64,000 nt of DNA, from NCBI GenBank assembly GCA_023429565.1, contig JAEZDJ010000037.1, positions 1 to 64,000 on the forward strand, read 5' to 3'. Each line of letters opens with the position of its first letter. Position 1 is the first letter of the stretch. Positions 7,544-15,523 of the stretch are shown piece by piece. The notes below the pieces were generated by a model. That model ran no database searches, had not been told where the DNA came from, and saw only the letters and a list, made by a program, of their open reading frames with translations. The translations under genes and the position numbers were made by a program. This stretch comes from Actinomycetes bacterium. Lineage in GTDB: Bacteria; Actinomycetota; Coriobacteriia; Coriobacteriales; Eggerthellaceae.

Positions 7544-8080
7544 ATGGACAAGGTAACAGCAGGCAGAGATGCGCTCGGAAGGTTTGCGCCCCTGTTCGCC
7601 GAACTGAATGAAAGCAACAGCCAGACCATGAACCAAGAGCAGTTCAACCGGGCCAATGTCTTTGGGTTGGGAAAACCCAACAGCGCCTTCTCGCGCTTCT
7701 TCACGGGAGATTCCTTCCTCAACCCACTCACCGATCCAACGGAGTGTCCGCTCTTTCCGGCAAACGTCACGTTCGAACCAGGCTGCCGCAACAACTGGCA
7801 CATACACCGCGCCTCTCAGGGCGGCGGACAGATACTGATCTGCGTCGCGGGCAGTGGCTGGTACCAGGAAGAGGGAAAAGAGGCGATCAGCCTCAGGCCG
7901 GGAATGGTGATCACCATTCCCGCCAACGTGAAGCACTGGCATGGCGCAAAGGCGACCTCATGGTTCAGCCATATCGCGGTTGAGGTTCCTGGCGAGAATA
8001 CCGACAACGAATGGGGCGATGCCGTGACCGACGAGGAGTACGCAGCGCTCGAGAAAGGAGACCAACATGATTTTGAATGA
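7544..8080 (+). CDS. cupin-domain protein with remnant carboxymuconolactone decarboxylase N-terminus
   Basis: A 178-residue cytoplasmic protein. Residues 1-20 (VTAGRDALGRFAPLFAELN) match the opening of carboxymuconolactone decarboxylase-cupin fusion proteins, but the rest of the decarboxylase domain, including its C-x2-C-x-H redox centre, is absent. From about residue 55 a complete cupin barrel follows, with metal-ligand motif GCRNNWHIHRA, then PGMVITIPANVKHWHGA. AAAGGA at 7531-7536 supports the ATG at 7544 or the adjacent one at 7541. The gene overlaps the following aldo/keto reductase by 14 bases and lies downstream of a MerR-type promoter. A role in carbonyl or quinone stress is inferred from that context. 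Confidence 0.82.
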   Translation: MDKVTAGRDALGRFAPLFAELNESNSQTMNQEQFNRANVFGLGKPNSAFSRFFTGDSFLNPLTDPTECPLFPANVTFEPGCRNNWHIHRASQGGGQILICVAGSGWYQEEGKEAISLRPGMVITIPANVKHWHGAKATSWFSHIAVEVPGENTDNEWGDAVTDEEYAALEKGDQHDFE

Positions 8081-8924
8081 GACCTACATGCTTTCCAACG
8101 GAGTGCACATCCCCAAACTGGGTTTGGGAACATGGTTCATCGAAGACGACAAGGCGCCCGCGGCCATAAAGGCGGCGACGGGAATGGGATATCGCCACAT
8201 CGACACCGCACAGGCATATGGCAACGAACGGGGAGTCGGCCAGGGGGTCCGCGAAAGCGGAATCGCACGCGAAGACCTCTTCGTCACCACGAAACTCGCA
8301 GCAGAAGTCAAGACCTACAAGAATGCCGTCCTCTCCATTGACGGATCATTGTCGAACTTGGGCCTGGACTACATCGACCTGATGCTCATTCATAGTCCAC
8401 AGCCTTGGTCGGACTTTCGCGGGGGAAAGTACGAGGAGGGAAACCGAGAGGCATGGCGTGCCCTGGAAGACGCCTACAAGGCAGGCAAGCTTCGCTCCCT
8501 GGGCATCTCCAACTTCACCGAAGGTGACACGGACAATATAGTGTCATCATGCTCTGTCCCGCCCATGGTGAACCAGCTGCTCGTCCACATTGGCAATACG
8601 CCGCTCCAGCTCATGGACTATTGCGCGGAGAAAGGCATTCTTGTGGAAGCCTATTCCCCCATCGCTCACGGAGAGATGCTCAAGAACCGTGTTGTCGCCG
8701 ATCTAGCCCAGAAATACAGCGTGACAATCCCCCAGCTCTGCATTCGCTACACGCTGCAGATCGGGGCGCTTCCCCTGCCAAAGACGGCAAACCCGGAACA
8801 CATGCGCAGCAACGCTCAGGTGGACTTTGAAATCACGGATGACGACATGGACGCCTTAAAAGAAATTGAACCCCTGCGTGACTACGGGGAATACACTGCC
8901 TTCCCCGTGTTCAGCGGCAAGTGA
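8067..8924 (+). CDS. aldo/keto reductase (2,5-diketo-D-gluconate reductase-like)
   Basis: A 285-residue NADPH-dependent aldo/keto reductase with the (beta/alpha)8 fold. Seen: GYRHIDTAQAYGNERGVG, with the catalytic aspartate and tyrosine; FVTTKL, with the catalytic lysine; IDLMLIHSPQPW, with the histidine; GISNF; and LPLPKTANPEHMRSNAQVDF, the coenzyme-phosphate site. These enzymes reduce aldehydes and ketones such as methylglyoxal. The start overlaps the cupin gene by 14 bases, so the pair is translationally coupled. The shared MerR/AdhR-like promoter at 7326 suggests induction by reactive carbonyls, but the substrate is not readable. Confidence 0.92.
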   Translation: MILNETYMLSNGVHIPKLGLGTWFIEDDKAPAAIKAATGMGYRHIDTAQAYGNERGVGQGVRESGIAREDLFVTTKLAAEVKTYKNAVLSIDGSLSNLGLDYIDLMLIHSPQPWSDFRGGKYEEGNREAWRALEDAYKAGKLRSLGISNFTEGDTDNIVSSCSVPPMVNQLLVHIGNTPLQLMDYCAEKGILVEAYSPIAHGEMLKNRVVADLAQKYSVTIPQLCIRYTLQIGALPLPKTANPEHMRSNAQVDFEITDDDMDALKEIEPLRDYGEYTAFPVFSGK

Positions 8925-9026
8925 TCTCCGGGGATTGACTGTGCGCAGACGGCACCGGGCAACTAAGCCGCAGACACGCGCAGAACGATCCGGCTCGCAT
9001 GAACAACGCCTGCCATAGCGGCACAA

Positions 9027-9102
9027 CGAAGAACTCGAGGGCCTCAAGTTCTTCGTCAGCCCCGCCAAGGGACCCGGCGGTCATCCCGCCTCCCTTGGCG
9101 GG
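9027..9102 (+). terminator. two tandem hairpins after the aldo/keto reductase
   Basis: The first hairpin spans 9027-9055 with 13 of 14 bases pairing. The second has perfect 12-bp arms CCCGCCAAGGGA (9061-9072) and its complement (9091-9102). Neither has a T tract, but the position, 100 to 180 bases after the operon, fits transcription termination. Confidence 0.55.
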
Positions 9103-9251
9103 TCAATCGTCGACATGCCCCGTTGCCCACATGAAGCACTTCAGGACTCTGAAACGCCTTAGCTACGAGACAACCAGATTCGTTGACGCAGAACATCGCG
9201 ACCCATACCCTCGAAGCTATATGAAAACCCTTTTTGAGGAGTGAGATCGCG

Positions 9252-10046
9252 ATGGCTGTGAGCAGAGGAATGAAGATAGCGGTCGTTCTTTCTTTCGTCT
9301 TGATGATAGCGGCAAATGCCCTCGCAAACATCTTGCCCTTGAACGGCCTGAACACCGGACAGGTTTCGGATCTCTTCCCCAATCTCTTCACTCCTGCAGG
9401 CTACACGTTCGCCATTTGGAGCCTTATCTACCTCCTGCTTTTCCTGCACGTCCTGTACGTCTGCGGAGCCTTTCCAGGGAGGCGCTCGTCTTTGGAAAAG
9501 GAGCGCGCAGTCCGCTTCGAAAGGTATTTCATAGTTTCATCCCTTGCCAATGCCGCCTGGATATTCGCGTGGCATTACCTTATCATTCCCTTGTCGATGG
9601 TCTTGATCGTCGTGATGCTGGTCTGCTTGGCAAACATTGCCGGGCTCCTTCGCCACAAGCACCTGACCCTGCAGGAAAAGATTCTCGTCAAGCTTCCCTT
9701 CAGCGTTTACTTTGGATGGATAACCGTGGCCACCATTGCCAACGCATGCGTTCTGCTCGTCAGCTTCGGATTTGGCCACGTCCCCTATGCCGACATATGG
9801 ACCATAGCGGTGCTTGTTGTGGGACTGGGAATTGCGTCCGCCACAGCACTCAAAAACCTCGACCCGGCATACGCCCTCGTCGTCATATGGGCATACGTAG
9901 GAATCCTCACGCAACAGCTCTCGCCCCTGGGCCAAGCAGGCCACTATACGGGAATCATCGCAACGCTTGTCGCCTGCATCGCCATGCTTGCGGCAGTATG
10001 CATCGTGATCTTCACAAGGCTGCACCGCGGGGCTCGAAAAGCCTGA
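9252..10046 (+). CDS. TspO/MBR-related (tryptophan-rich sensory) membrane protein
   Basis: A 264-residue integral membrane protein with about seven or eight hydrophobic spans. The segments FTPAGYTFAIWSLIYLLLF and ANAAWIFAWHYLIIPLSMVLI show the P-x-x-x-F-x-x-x-W spacing of TspO/MBR proteins, which bind porphyrins and other hydrophobic ligands. The length is greater than classical five-span TspO (about 160 residues), as in the longer bacterial branch with a C-terminal extension. GAGGAG lies ten bases before the ATG at 9252. A TTG at 9234 is an alternative start. It is convergent with the phosphoesterase gene. Ligand and role unknown. Confidence 0.75.
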   Translation: MAVSRGMKIAVVLSFVLMIAANALANILPLNGLNTGQVSDLFPNLFTPAGYTFAIWSLIYLLLFLHVLYVCGAFPGRRSSLEKERAVRFERYFIVSSLANAAWIFAWHYLIIPLSMVLIVVMLVCLANIAGLLRHKHLTLQEKILVKLPFSVYFGWITVATIANACVLLVSFGFGHVPYADIWTIAVLVVGLGIASATALKNLDPAYALVVIWAYVGILTQQLSPLGQAGHYTGIIATLVACIAMLAAVCIVIFTRLHRGARKA

Positions 10047-10083
10047 GCCCCAACAGCGCATGCAACTACGACAGCCGAAACCG

Positions 10084-11433
10084 CTAGGCCTGCGTGCTGC
10101 TTGCTGCGGTGATGTCGCTGATGCTCCCATCTGTCCCATATTGATAAAGCGCCGCAGAATCGACCTCACCCGTGGTAATGACGGCAAAGGTTCGCGTGAG
10201 GTCAGGATCGGCATTGAGGTTCGTGTCTATCCACGTGCCGTCATTGACGTAGTACCTGCCATCGCCGAGATCGTAGAAGTCAGGAACATGGGTATGCCCA
10301 AAGACCACCACTTCGATGTCATTGTCCGGATTCTCGAGATACTGCCGGATCGCCTGGTTGCGGAAATACTCAATTGAGCTCATGCCCATCGCCGCCTCAA
10401 TGAAGGGCAACTTCACCTGCACTTCATTGACGTCCTGACGTTCGTCCCAGGTGCGTTGAAAGTTTTTATACAACGTCGGTGCCGATATGGTGCCATCCTC
10501 CATGAGGCGAGGGCACAGGTCATATTCAGAATAGGGACCTTCCAACCCGTCGAATGTTGCCTGGAAAACCTTCTCATCGAAGGCAAGGGAGGGAGTGTAT
10601 TTGGTCAGCAGGATGCTGGTCATCACATGATAGTGCAGATAGGCACCGGTCTGATCCACGTCCGACGACGGGGGGACCTGTTCTATCTTGGGATAGTCGA
10701 CTGTGTTGGAGGGCTTTCCTTCGGCCGCCCATTCGGTTCCCAGCTGGGCGTAAAAGTATCCGGGGGGAAGCATGGTGTCGCCACCTGTCGCAATGTCACG
10801 GTTCGAAACCGTGTCGGGAGCCGAGTACACGTCGTAGCGATGGCAATGCTCGATGGCTATCTCGTTTCTATCCCCCGTGACATGCACGCCCAGCCCAGCC
10901 GCGTCACGCGCCTGCACCATGTTCGGCAATTCATCCGCCAAAACCTCTTCGGACAGCGTCATGTCATGGTTCCCCGGAACATAGACGACCTTGATGCCGG
11001 ACTCGATGGCTTTGCCCAACCCATCGAAAACCTGCTGATTGTTCGAGATGCACTGTTGATAGAGCCCATCGGAATCGCTGTGCGCGGGATAGCTGAGCGG
11101 GACGATCCACTCGTCCAGGAAATCACCCGCAATGACCAGTTCGCGAACGTCACCGGCCCCAATGAGCGTGTCGATGAATTCCACGAACAGGGAGCGATCC
11201 GACACCGTTTGGGCAAACCGGTCATCGGCCCCGAAATGAAGGTCGCTCACCACGACGATTTTATCTGCGGTAGCTGACGTTTCCCAAGGCACATCCACCG
11301 TGTTTTCCTTCACAGAACCATCGGTAGACGCTGGTGCGCTGCAGCCCACCAGCCCGCCGCCCGCGCCGGCCGCGCATGCGCCCGCAACGCCGAGGATGCC
11401 GACAAACTTTCGGCGACTCATATCCTGTCCCAT
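10084..11433 (-). CDS. Tat-exported metallophosphoesterase lipoprotein
   Basis: A 449-residue calcineurin-like phosphoesterase carrying a twin-arginine signal (SRRKFVGILG) followed by a lipobox-like GGGLVGC, so it is probably exported folded and anchored outside the membrane. Metal-binding motifs are complete: VVSDLHFGADD, VIAGDFLDEW, VPGNHDMTL and VFGHTHVPDF. The interior, about 200 residues between the GNHD and GHTH motifs, is long and may form a cap. AAGGAG precedes the ATG at 11433. A longer frame to 11631 has no ribosome site. Substrate unknown: nucleotides, phospholipids or UDP-sugars are all seen in the superfamily. It is a single-gene unit with its own promoter at 11486-11514. Confidence 0.88.
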   Translation of the reverse strand: MGQDMSRRKFVGILGVAGACAAGAGGGLVGCSAPASTDGSVKENTVDVPWETSATADKIVVVSDLHFGADDRFAQTVSDRSLFVEFIDTLIGAGDVRELVIAGDFLDEWIVPLSYPAHSDSDGLYQQCISNNQQVFDGLGKAIESGIKVVYVPGNHDMTLSEEVLADELPNMVQARDAAGLGVHVTGDRNEIAIEHCHRYDVYSAPDTVSNRDIATGGDTMLPPGYFYAQLGTEWAAEGKPSNTVDYPKIEQVPPSSDVDQTGAYLHYHVMTSILLTKYTPSLAFDEKVFQATFDGLEGPYSEYDLCPRLMEDGTISAPTLYKNFQRTWDERQDVNEVQVKLPFIEAAMGMSSIEYFRNQAIRQYLENPDNDIEVVVFGHTHVPDFYDLGDGRYYVNDGTWIDTNLNADPDLTRTFAVITTGEVDSAALYQYGTDGSISDITAASSTQA

Positions 11434-11485
11434 GGCAAAAACTCCTTCTCTCTTGAAACGGCAGCCGTGCTTGCGCATGCCCGCC

Positions 11486-11514
11486 ATAGTTTTTGACGCA
11501 CTCTGAACGGACAA
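11486..11514 (-). promoter_or_regulatory. probable promoter of the phosphoesterase gene
   Basis: On the minus strand TTGTCC (11509-11514) and AACTAT (11486-11491) lie 17 bp apart, about 50 bases before the phosphoesterase start. This is a plausible sigma-70-type promoter. Confidence 0.4.
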
Positions 11515-11526
11515 GGTAGCAAAGCG

Positions 11527-11568
11527 GCAAAGCGGTGTGTCCCCACCTGCACGAAAGGGGCGCTTTGC
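11527..11568 (-). terminator. hairpin downstream of the GHKL kinase gene
   Basis: GCAAAGCG (11527-11534) pairs with 11561-11568, and an inner CCCC/GGGG pair extends the stem. It lies about 150 bases beyond the end of the LytTR/GHKL operon and before the phosphoesterase promoter. It is likely a terminator, though without a clear T tract. Confidence 0.4.
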
Positions 11569-11718
11569 TGCACAACCGGAGCGTCCCGCGGCATGCCAGG
11601 GCAGGCACGTCGGCGCCATGCTCGCATCCAAGGCAAGAGCTAACCGCGGTCCGTGCAGATGAGTCGGGCAGAAACGGGGCGGAAGGCGCAGGGAAGAGAT
11701 TGTTAGAAGGGCGCTGTT

Positions 11719-13032
11719 TCAGGCTTGCGAGGTGGCATGTGCGGCACCCTCGGGCAACGAGAAGATGATCTGGGTGAAGAACATGCCATCCTTTTGAAAG
11801 AATCTGACCATGCCCTCATATCGCTCGACCATGTCACTCACGCTTTGCGTGCCGATTCCCCTGACGCCGTTCTCCTTGAGAGGCATGCCTTCTTCGAAGA
11901 GGATCGGACGGGAAGCGCTGTTGCGCAACTCGACGATGAGCCGATCATGCTCATCGACTTTGGCCACGAGCACGATGCATGCCGTACCGCCCGAAGCCTT
12001 TTCGACACGGCATGCCTTCCATGCGTTTTCAAGTATGTTCGAAAGCAGCGATCCGAGCACGGGGCTTGGAAGCGAAAGCCGCAAGGGAAGAGCGACCTGG
12101 AAGGCTATGTCGATGCTATCGTCGAGGCACCGCTGCTCATAGAGACGAAGAACCGCATTGGCCACCTGGTTTTCACACAGGGCACGCAGGGCGCTTTCCT
12201 GCATGCTCTGCTCGTGTTGATTCAGGTAGGCCTGGGCTTCCTCGATATCGCCTTGCGCAAGGCACTCGAGGACAATGGCATCGTGGTGCCTCATGTCATG
12301 ACGGCTCTGTCGGGCAAACCGCACATAATCCTGCGCAGCTGCAAGTTCAGAATCAAGCAGGTTCTGGTGCATTTCGATGCGCGCGTTTTTGGCACGCAGC
12401 TCATATTCTCGCGAGAGACCGCTCAACATGGCAAAAACCGTGCAATAGATCAACACCATGGTGAGAATCACCAGAAGCAAGGGCACGGCGTTTTCAATGA
12501 GAGAACGCTCTATGTTGCCACCCTTTAAAAAGTAATAGATGAAGTTCATCAGAACGACGAACGTGAGAAGGAAGAAGATGCTCCACCGCTCCACCACCTG
12601 GCGATGGAGCGGCCTGAGAAACCTCATGAACACGAAGATGAGCGTCGAAAGCATGGCGATGCGTATAAGGGCATTTGACAGCATCGGAAAAGGAAACAGC
12701 CGCGAGAGCAGGTAGCTTGCCACCACGGCGGCGCAAAACATGTTGAGTGCGGTCACATAGCTGAAAAGCCACTGCAGGGGGGTGTCTTTGGTGAGAGGCT
12801 TCGCGGCGATGCCGAGGACGCAGAAAAGCAACACGTCAAACCACACCAGCGCGGTGAGGTCGTTGCGAAGGTAGAAGTAGAGGCTCGCAACGCAGTCGAT
12901 GAAGCAAAAAACGACAAGGAGCGCAATCATCGCCGACTTCCCGAATTTTGGGCGAGAAAGCGAAAACACCATCAGCGATATGAGAATGCTCGAGGAGAAG
13001 GCGCGCAGGACCCCGATGATCACGGTTTCCAT
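11719..13032 (-). CDS. GHKL-family membrane sensor histidine kinase (AgrC-like)
   Basis: A 437-residue kinase with six or seven membrane spans in the first 200 residues and no separate extracellular domain. A coiled linker follows (EYELRAKNARIEMHQNLLDSELAAAQDY), then the phosphoacceptor region RQSRHDMRHHD and a GHKL ATPase with GSLLSNILENAWKAC and NGVRGIGTQSV. This architecture is typical of AgrC/ComD-type quorum or peptide sensors and of many Coriobacteriia kinases. The start overlaps the LytTR regulator stop by 13 bases, with the regulator first. No peptide precursor (AgrD-like) or AgrB gene is nearby, so the signal is unknown. Confidence 0.9.
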   Translation of the reverse strand: METVIIGVLRAFSSSILISLMVFSLSRPKFGKSAMIALLVVFCFIDCVASLYFYLRNDLTALVWFDVLLFCVLGIAAKPLTKDTPLQWLFSYVTALNMFCAAVVASYLLSRLFPFPMLSNALIRIAMLSTLIFVFMRFLRPLHRQVVERWSIFFLLTFVVLMNFIYYFLKGGNIERSLIENAVPLLLVILTMVLIYCTVFAMLSGLSREYELRAKNARIEMHQNLLDSELAAAQDYVRFARQSRHDMRHHDAIVLECLAQGDIEEAQAYLNQHEQSMQESALRALCENQVANAVLRLYEQRCLDDSIDIAFQVALPLRLSLPSPVLGSLLSNILENAWKACRVEKASGGTACIVLVAKVDEHDRLIVELRNSASRPILFEEGMPLKENGVRGIGTQSVSDMVERYEGMVRFFQKDGMFFTQIIFSLPEGAAHATSQA

Positions 13033-13772
13033 GCGGCTCCATCATCGGGGAAAAAGTAATTGAAGTAGTGTTCTTTCAATGCTCGCACATTGGCAGGCGT
13101 TGCTGGAACGGGAGTTCCGTCCCTAAGCATCACCTGAGCATTCTCGATGATGCGGATGGCGCCCATGTTGATGATGTATCCTTTATAGGGCATGAAAAAC
13201 TGTCCCGGGGAGGCATCTTCCAGCAGGGAAAAAACCTCCTTGAGAGACTGGCGAACCTCTATTCGCTCGCCTTTGTCAGTATGAAGATTCTGGGAATGGG
13301 AGGCACTCTCGATGTAGGCGATTTCCCCGACGTCAAGCGACACGAGGCTCCTGCCGCGCGTCTTGAGGACGATTCGCTTCGCCTCTTTGACGGAGCAACG
13401 GCCAAGCGCGACGTCCATGGCTTCATCAAAGTCGCATTGGGAAAACGGCTTGACCAAATAATGGGCCGCCTTGAGCGCGAAGGCCTCGACGGCAAACTCA
13501 TCGCTGCTGGTAACAAAGATGATCTCGGTTTTTTCGTTGCGCTTCCTCACTTCGCGGGCAATGTCGGTTCCCAGAAGCCCCGGCATGCAGATATCCAGCA
13601 AAAGCACGTCGACTCCGCCCCTGAGGGCTATCTCTTCCGCACAGATGAGGGCGTTGTCGAACGAAGAGGTGAGGACATGCTCCGTCTCGTTGCGGGAAAG
13701 ATAGGAATCAAGCGCCGCGCAAAGCCCGACAGTGTCTTCGGGACTATCGTCGCAGCAGGCAATCTTCAGCAT
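13020..13772 (-). CDS. LytTR-family response regulator
   Basis: A 250-residue response regulator. The receiver has the acidic pair CCDDS, the phosphoacceptor D60 (VLLLDICMPG), and K in YLVKPF. The C-terminal part is a LytTR DNA-binding domain (LKTRGRSLVSLDVGEIAYIE, then FFMPYKGYIINMGAIRII). It pairs with the overlapping GHKL kinase downstream. LytTR regulators usually bind two imperfect direct repeats. The gene is divergent from the flavo-diiron protein gene, which is therefore a candidate target along with autoregulation. Confidence 0.92.
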   Translation of the reverse strand: MLKIACCDDSPEDTVGLCAALDSYLSRNETEHVLTSSFDNALICAEEIALRGGVDVLLLDICMPGLLGTDIAREVRKRNEKTEIIFVTSSDEFAVEAFALKAAHYLVKPFSQCDFDEAMDVALGRCSVKEAKRIVLKTRGRSLVSLDVGEIAYIESASHSQNLHTDKGERIEVRQSLKEVFSLLEDASPGQFFMPYKGYIINMGAIRIIENAQVMLRDGTPVPATPANVRALKEHYFNYFFPDDGAAWKP

Positions 13773-13901
13773 GGCAGCCTTTCCCCATCAGACTGGAAGC
13801 AACAGTTCCGGCTCATTGATGACAAGAGCCGGGACAAGGACGCCGTTTCTCCCGGATCGTCCCTTCGTCACCATACCATGTCATTTATTCCACTTCCTTC
13901 G

Positions 13902-13920
13902 AACAATGAGGTAAATTGTT
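13902..13920. promoter_or_regulatory. inverted repeat in the LytTR / flavo-diiron intergenic region
   Basis: AACAAT (13902-13907) and ATTGTT (13915-13920) form an inverted repeat with a seven-base spacer. It sits in the 284-bp region between the divergent LytTR regulator and flavo-diiron genes and is an operator candidate for either. The binding protein is unknown. Confidence 0.3.
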
Positions 13921-14056
13921 GTTTCGACATCACTCGTTTTGCAGCACCCAGTGTACTATATGCCATGAGACGGAGACAGTCGGCCCGCAACGCCAAAGCA
14001 AGCCAACGCTCCAGCATGGTTCCTCCTATGACGCGCTACGGTGAGGGGATCTATTT

Positions 14057-15253
14057 ATGAGACGACAGGTCAAGGGAAATGTCAGCTGGGTTGGCTATAT
14101 AGACTGGGAATTGGAAAAGTTCCACGGCGATGACTACTCCATCATGAACGGATCGAGCCAGAATGCCTATCTCATCCAGGAAGAGAAGACGGTTCTCATA
14201 GACACCGTGTGGGTTCCCCATCGATTCGAGTTTGTCGAGAACCTGGAACGCGAGATTGACCTCGACACTATCGACTTCATCGTGGCGAACCATGGGGAAT
14301 GCGACCATTCGGGAGCGCTCACCGCGCTCATGGAGAAAATCCCCGCCACACCGATCTACTGCACGGCGAACGCCGTCAAAAGCCTCGAGGGCCAGTACGG
14401 CAAACGCGGCTGGGACTTCCATGTGGTCAAGACGGGAGACAGCCTGGATGTCGGCAACGGCAAGCAACTCATCTTCGTGGAGATGAGAATGCTTCACTGG
14501 CCCGATTCCATGGCAACGTTTCTCACCGAGGACAACATCCTGTTCTCAAACGACGCCTTCGGGCAGCATTTCGCCGTCGAGGAGCTGTTCAACGACAAGG
14601 CAAACCAGTGCCTGCTCATGAAAGAGGCCCAGAAGTATTACGCGAACATCCTCAACCCCTTCTCGCCCTTCGTCGCCCGCAAGATACAGGAGATCGTCGC
14701 CCTTGATCTCCCCATTGAGATGATAGCCCCCAGCCATGGAGCGATCTGGCGTGACAGGCCCTTGCAGATCGTCGAGAGTTACGCAGAATGGGCTGAAGAC
14801 TACCAGGAAGACCAACTGACCATCGTGTACGACACCATGTGGGAAGGCACCGCGAAGATAGCCCACCGGATTGCTGAGGAGGCTGCCCGCCAGAGCCCCG
14901 AAACGGTCGTCAAGCTCTACTGCATCGCCAAGGCGGACAAGAACGAGATCATGACCGAGATCTTCAAGTCACGAGCCATCGCAGTGGGATCTCCCACAGT
15001 CAGCAACAGCATGCTTTCAAGCGTGGCCGGATGGATGGAATTTCTGAAGCAGCTCAAGTTCAAGAACAAGAGAGCGGCGGCGTTTGGCTGCTATGGCTGG
15101 AGTGGCGAGTCGGTGAACCTGCTCCAGGAAAAGCTGGGCGATGCCGGGTTCGAGGTCATTGACGAGAACCTGAGATCGTGGTGGAATCCAGAGGACGAGG
15201 ACTTCGCGAAAGTGCCTGCCCTCGTGGAAAAACTATTAGAGCACGACGAGTGA
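14057..15253 (+). CDS. flavo-diiron protein (A-type flavoprotein; O2/NO reductase)
   Basis: A 398-residue cytoplasmic flavo-diiron protein of normal length. The N-terminal metallo-beta-lactamase-like domain has the complete diiron site: H79, E81, D83 and H84 (NHGECDHSG), H147, D166 and H227. The C-terminal 145 residues are a flavodoxin domain (IVYDTMWEGTAKIAHRI, then FGCYGWSGESV). These enzymes reduce oxygen to water or NO to N2O in anaerobes, receiving electrons from rubredoxin. The rubredoxin gene follows 12 bases downstream, so the electron donor is encoded in the same operon. GAGGGG precedes the ATG. Oxygen protection is the likely role here. Confidence 0.95.
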   Translation: MRRQVKGNVSWVGYIDWELEKFHGDDYSIMNGSSQNAYLIQEEKTVLIDTVWVPHRFEFVENLEREIDLDTIDFIVANHGECDHSGALTALMEKIPATPIYCTANAVKSLEGQYGKRGWDFHVVKTGDSLDVGNGKQLIFVEMRMLHWPDSMATFLTEDNILFSNDAFGQHFAVEELFNDKANQCLLMKEAQKYYANILNPFSPFVARKIQEIVALDLPIEMIAPSHGAIWRDRPLQIVESYAEWAEDYQEDQLTIVYDTMWEGTAKIAHRIAEEAARQSPETVVKLYCIAKADKNEIMTEIFKSRAIAVGSPTVSNSMLSSVAGWMEFLKQLKFKNKRAAAFGCYGWSGESVNLLQEKLGDAGFEVIDENLRSWWNPEDEDFAKVPALVEKLLEHDE

Positions 15254-15265
15254 ACGGAGAAGATC

Positions 15266-15427
15266 ATGCAGACATACGTATGCGACCTCTGCGGATGGGT
15301 GTACGATCCAGAAATCGGTGATCCCGATGGAGGAATCGAGCCCGGAACCGCCTTCGAGGACATCCCCGATGACTGGACCTGCCCTATGTGTGGAGCATCG
15401 AAATCAGATTTCAGCATCGCAGATTGA
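15266..15427 (+). CDS. rubredoxin
   Basis: A 53-residue rubredoxin. Cysteines 6, 9, 39 and 42 form the two C-x2-C knuckles ([11 protein letters not shown] and [10 protein letters not shown]) that bind one iron. The length is canonical. The ATG has GGAGAAGATC upstream and starts 12 bases after the flavo-diiron stop, so the two form an operon and the rubredoxin is almost certainly the electron donor to that enzyme. A 16-bp terminator hairpin follows. Confidence 0.97.
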   Translation: MQTYVCDLCGWVYDPEIGDPDGGIEPGTAFEDIPDDWTCPMCGASKSDFSIAD

Positions 15428-15466
15428 CAAGAGCGTCCTGAACGGCAGAACGCCTGCCCTCAGCCT

Positions 15467-15502
15467 ATCCCTGCTGCCGACGTTTCCGTCGGCAGCAGGG
15501 AT
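15467..15502. terminator. 16-bp perfect hairpin after rubredoxin
   Basis: The arms 15467-15482 and 15487-15502 (ATCCCTGCTGCCGACG and complement) pair perfectly around TTTC. It lies between convergent genes and probably serves both directions. Confidence 0.75.
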
Positions 15503-15523
15503 TCGGGGCGAAGAGGCCGAGGC

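Noticed and set aside
10800..10812. GGTTCGAAACC motif resembling a tRNA T arm
   Set aside because: It lies inside the phosphoesterase coding sequence, and no acceptor or anticodon stems can be drawn around it.
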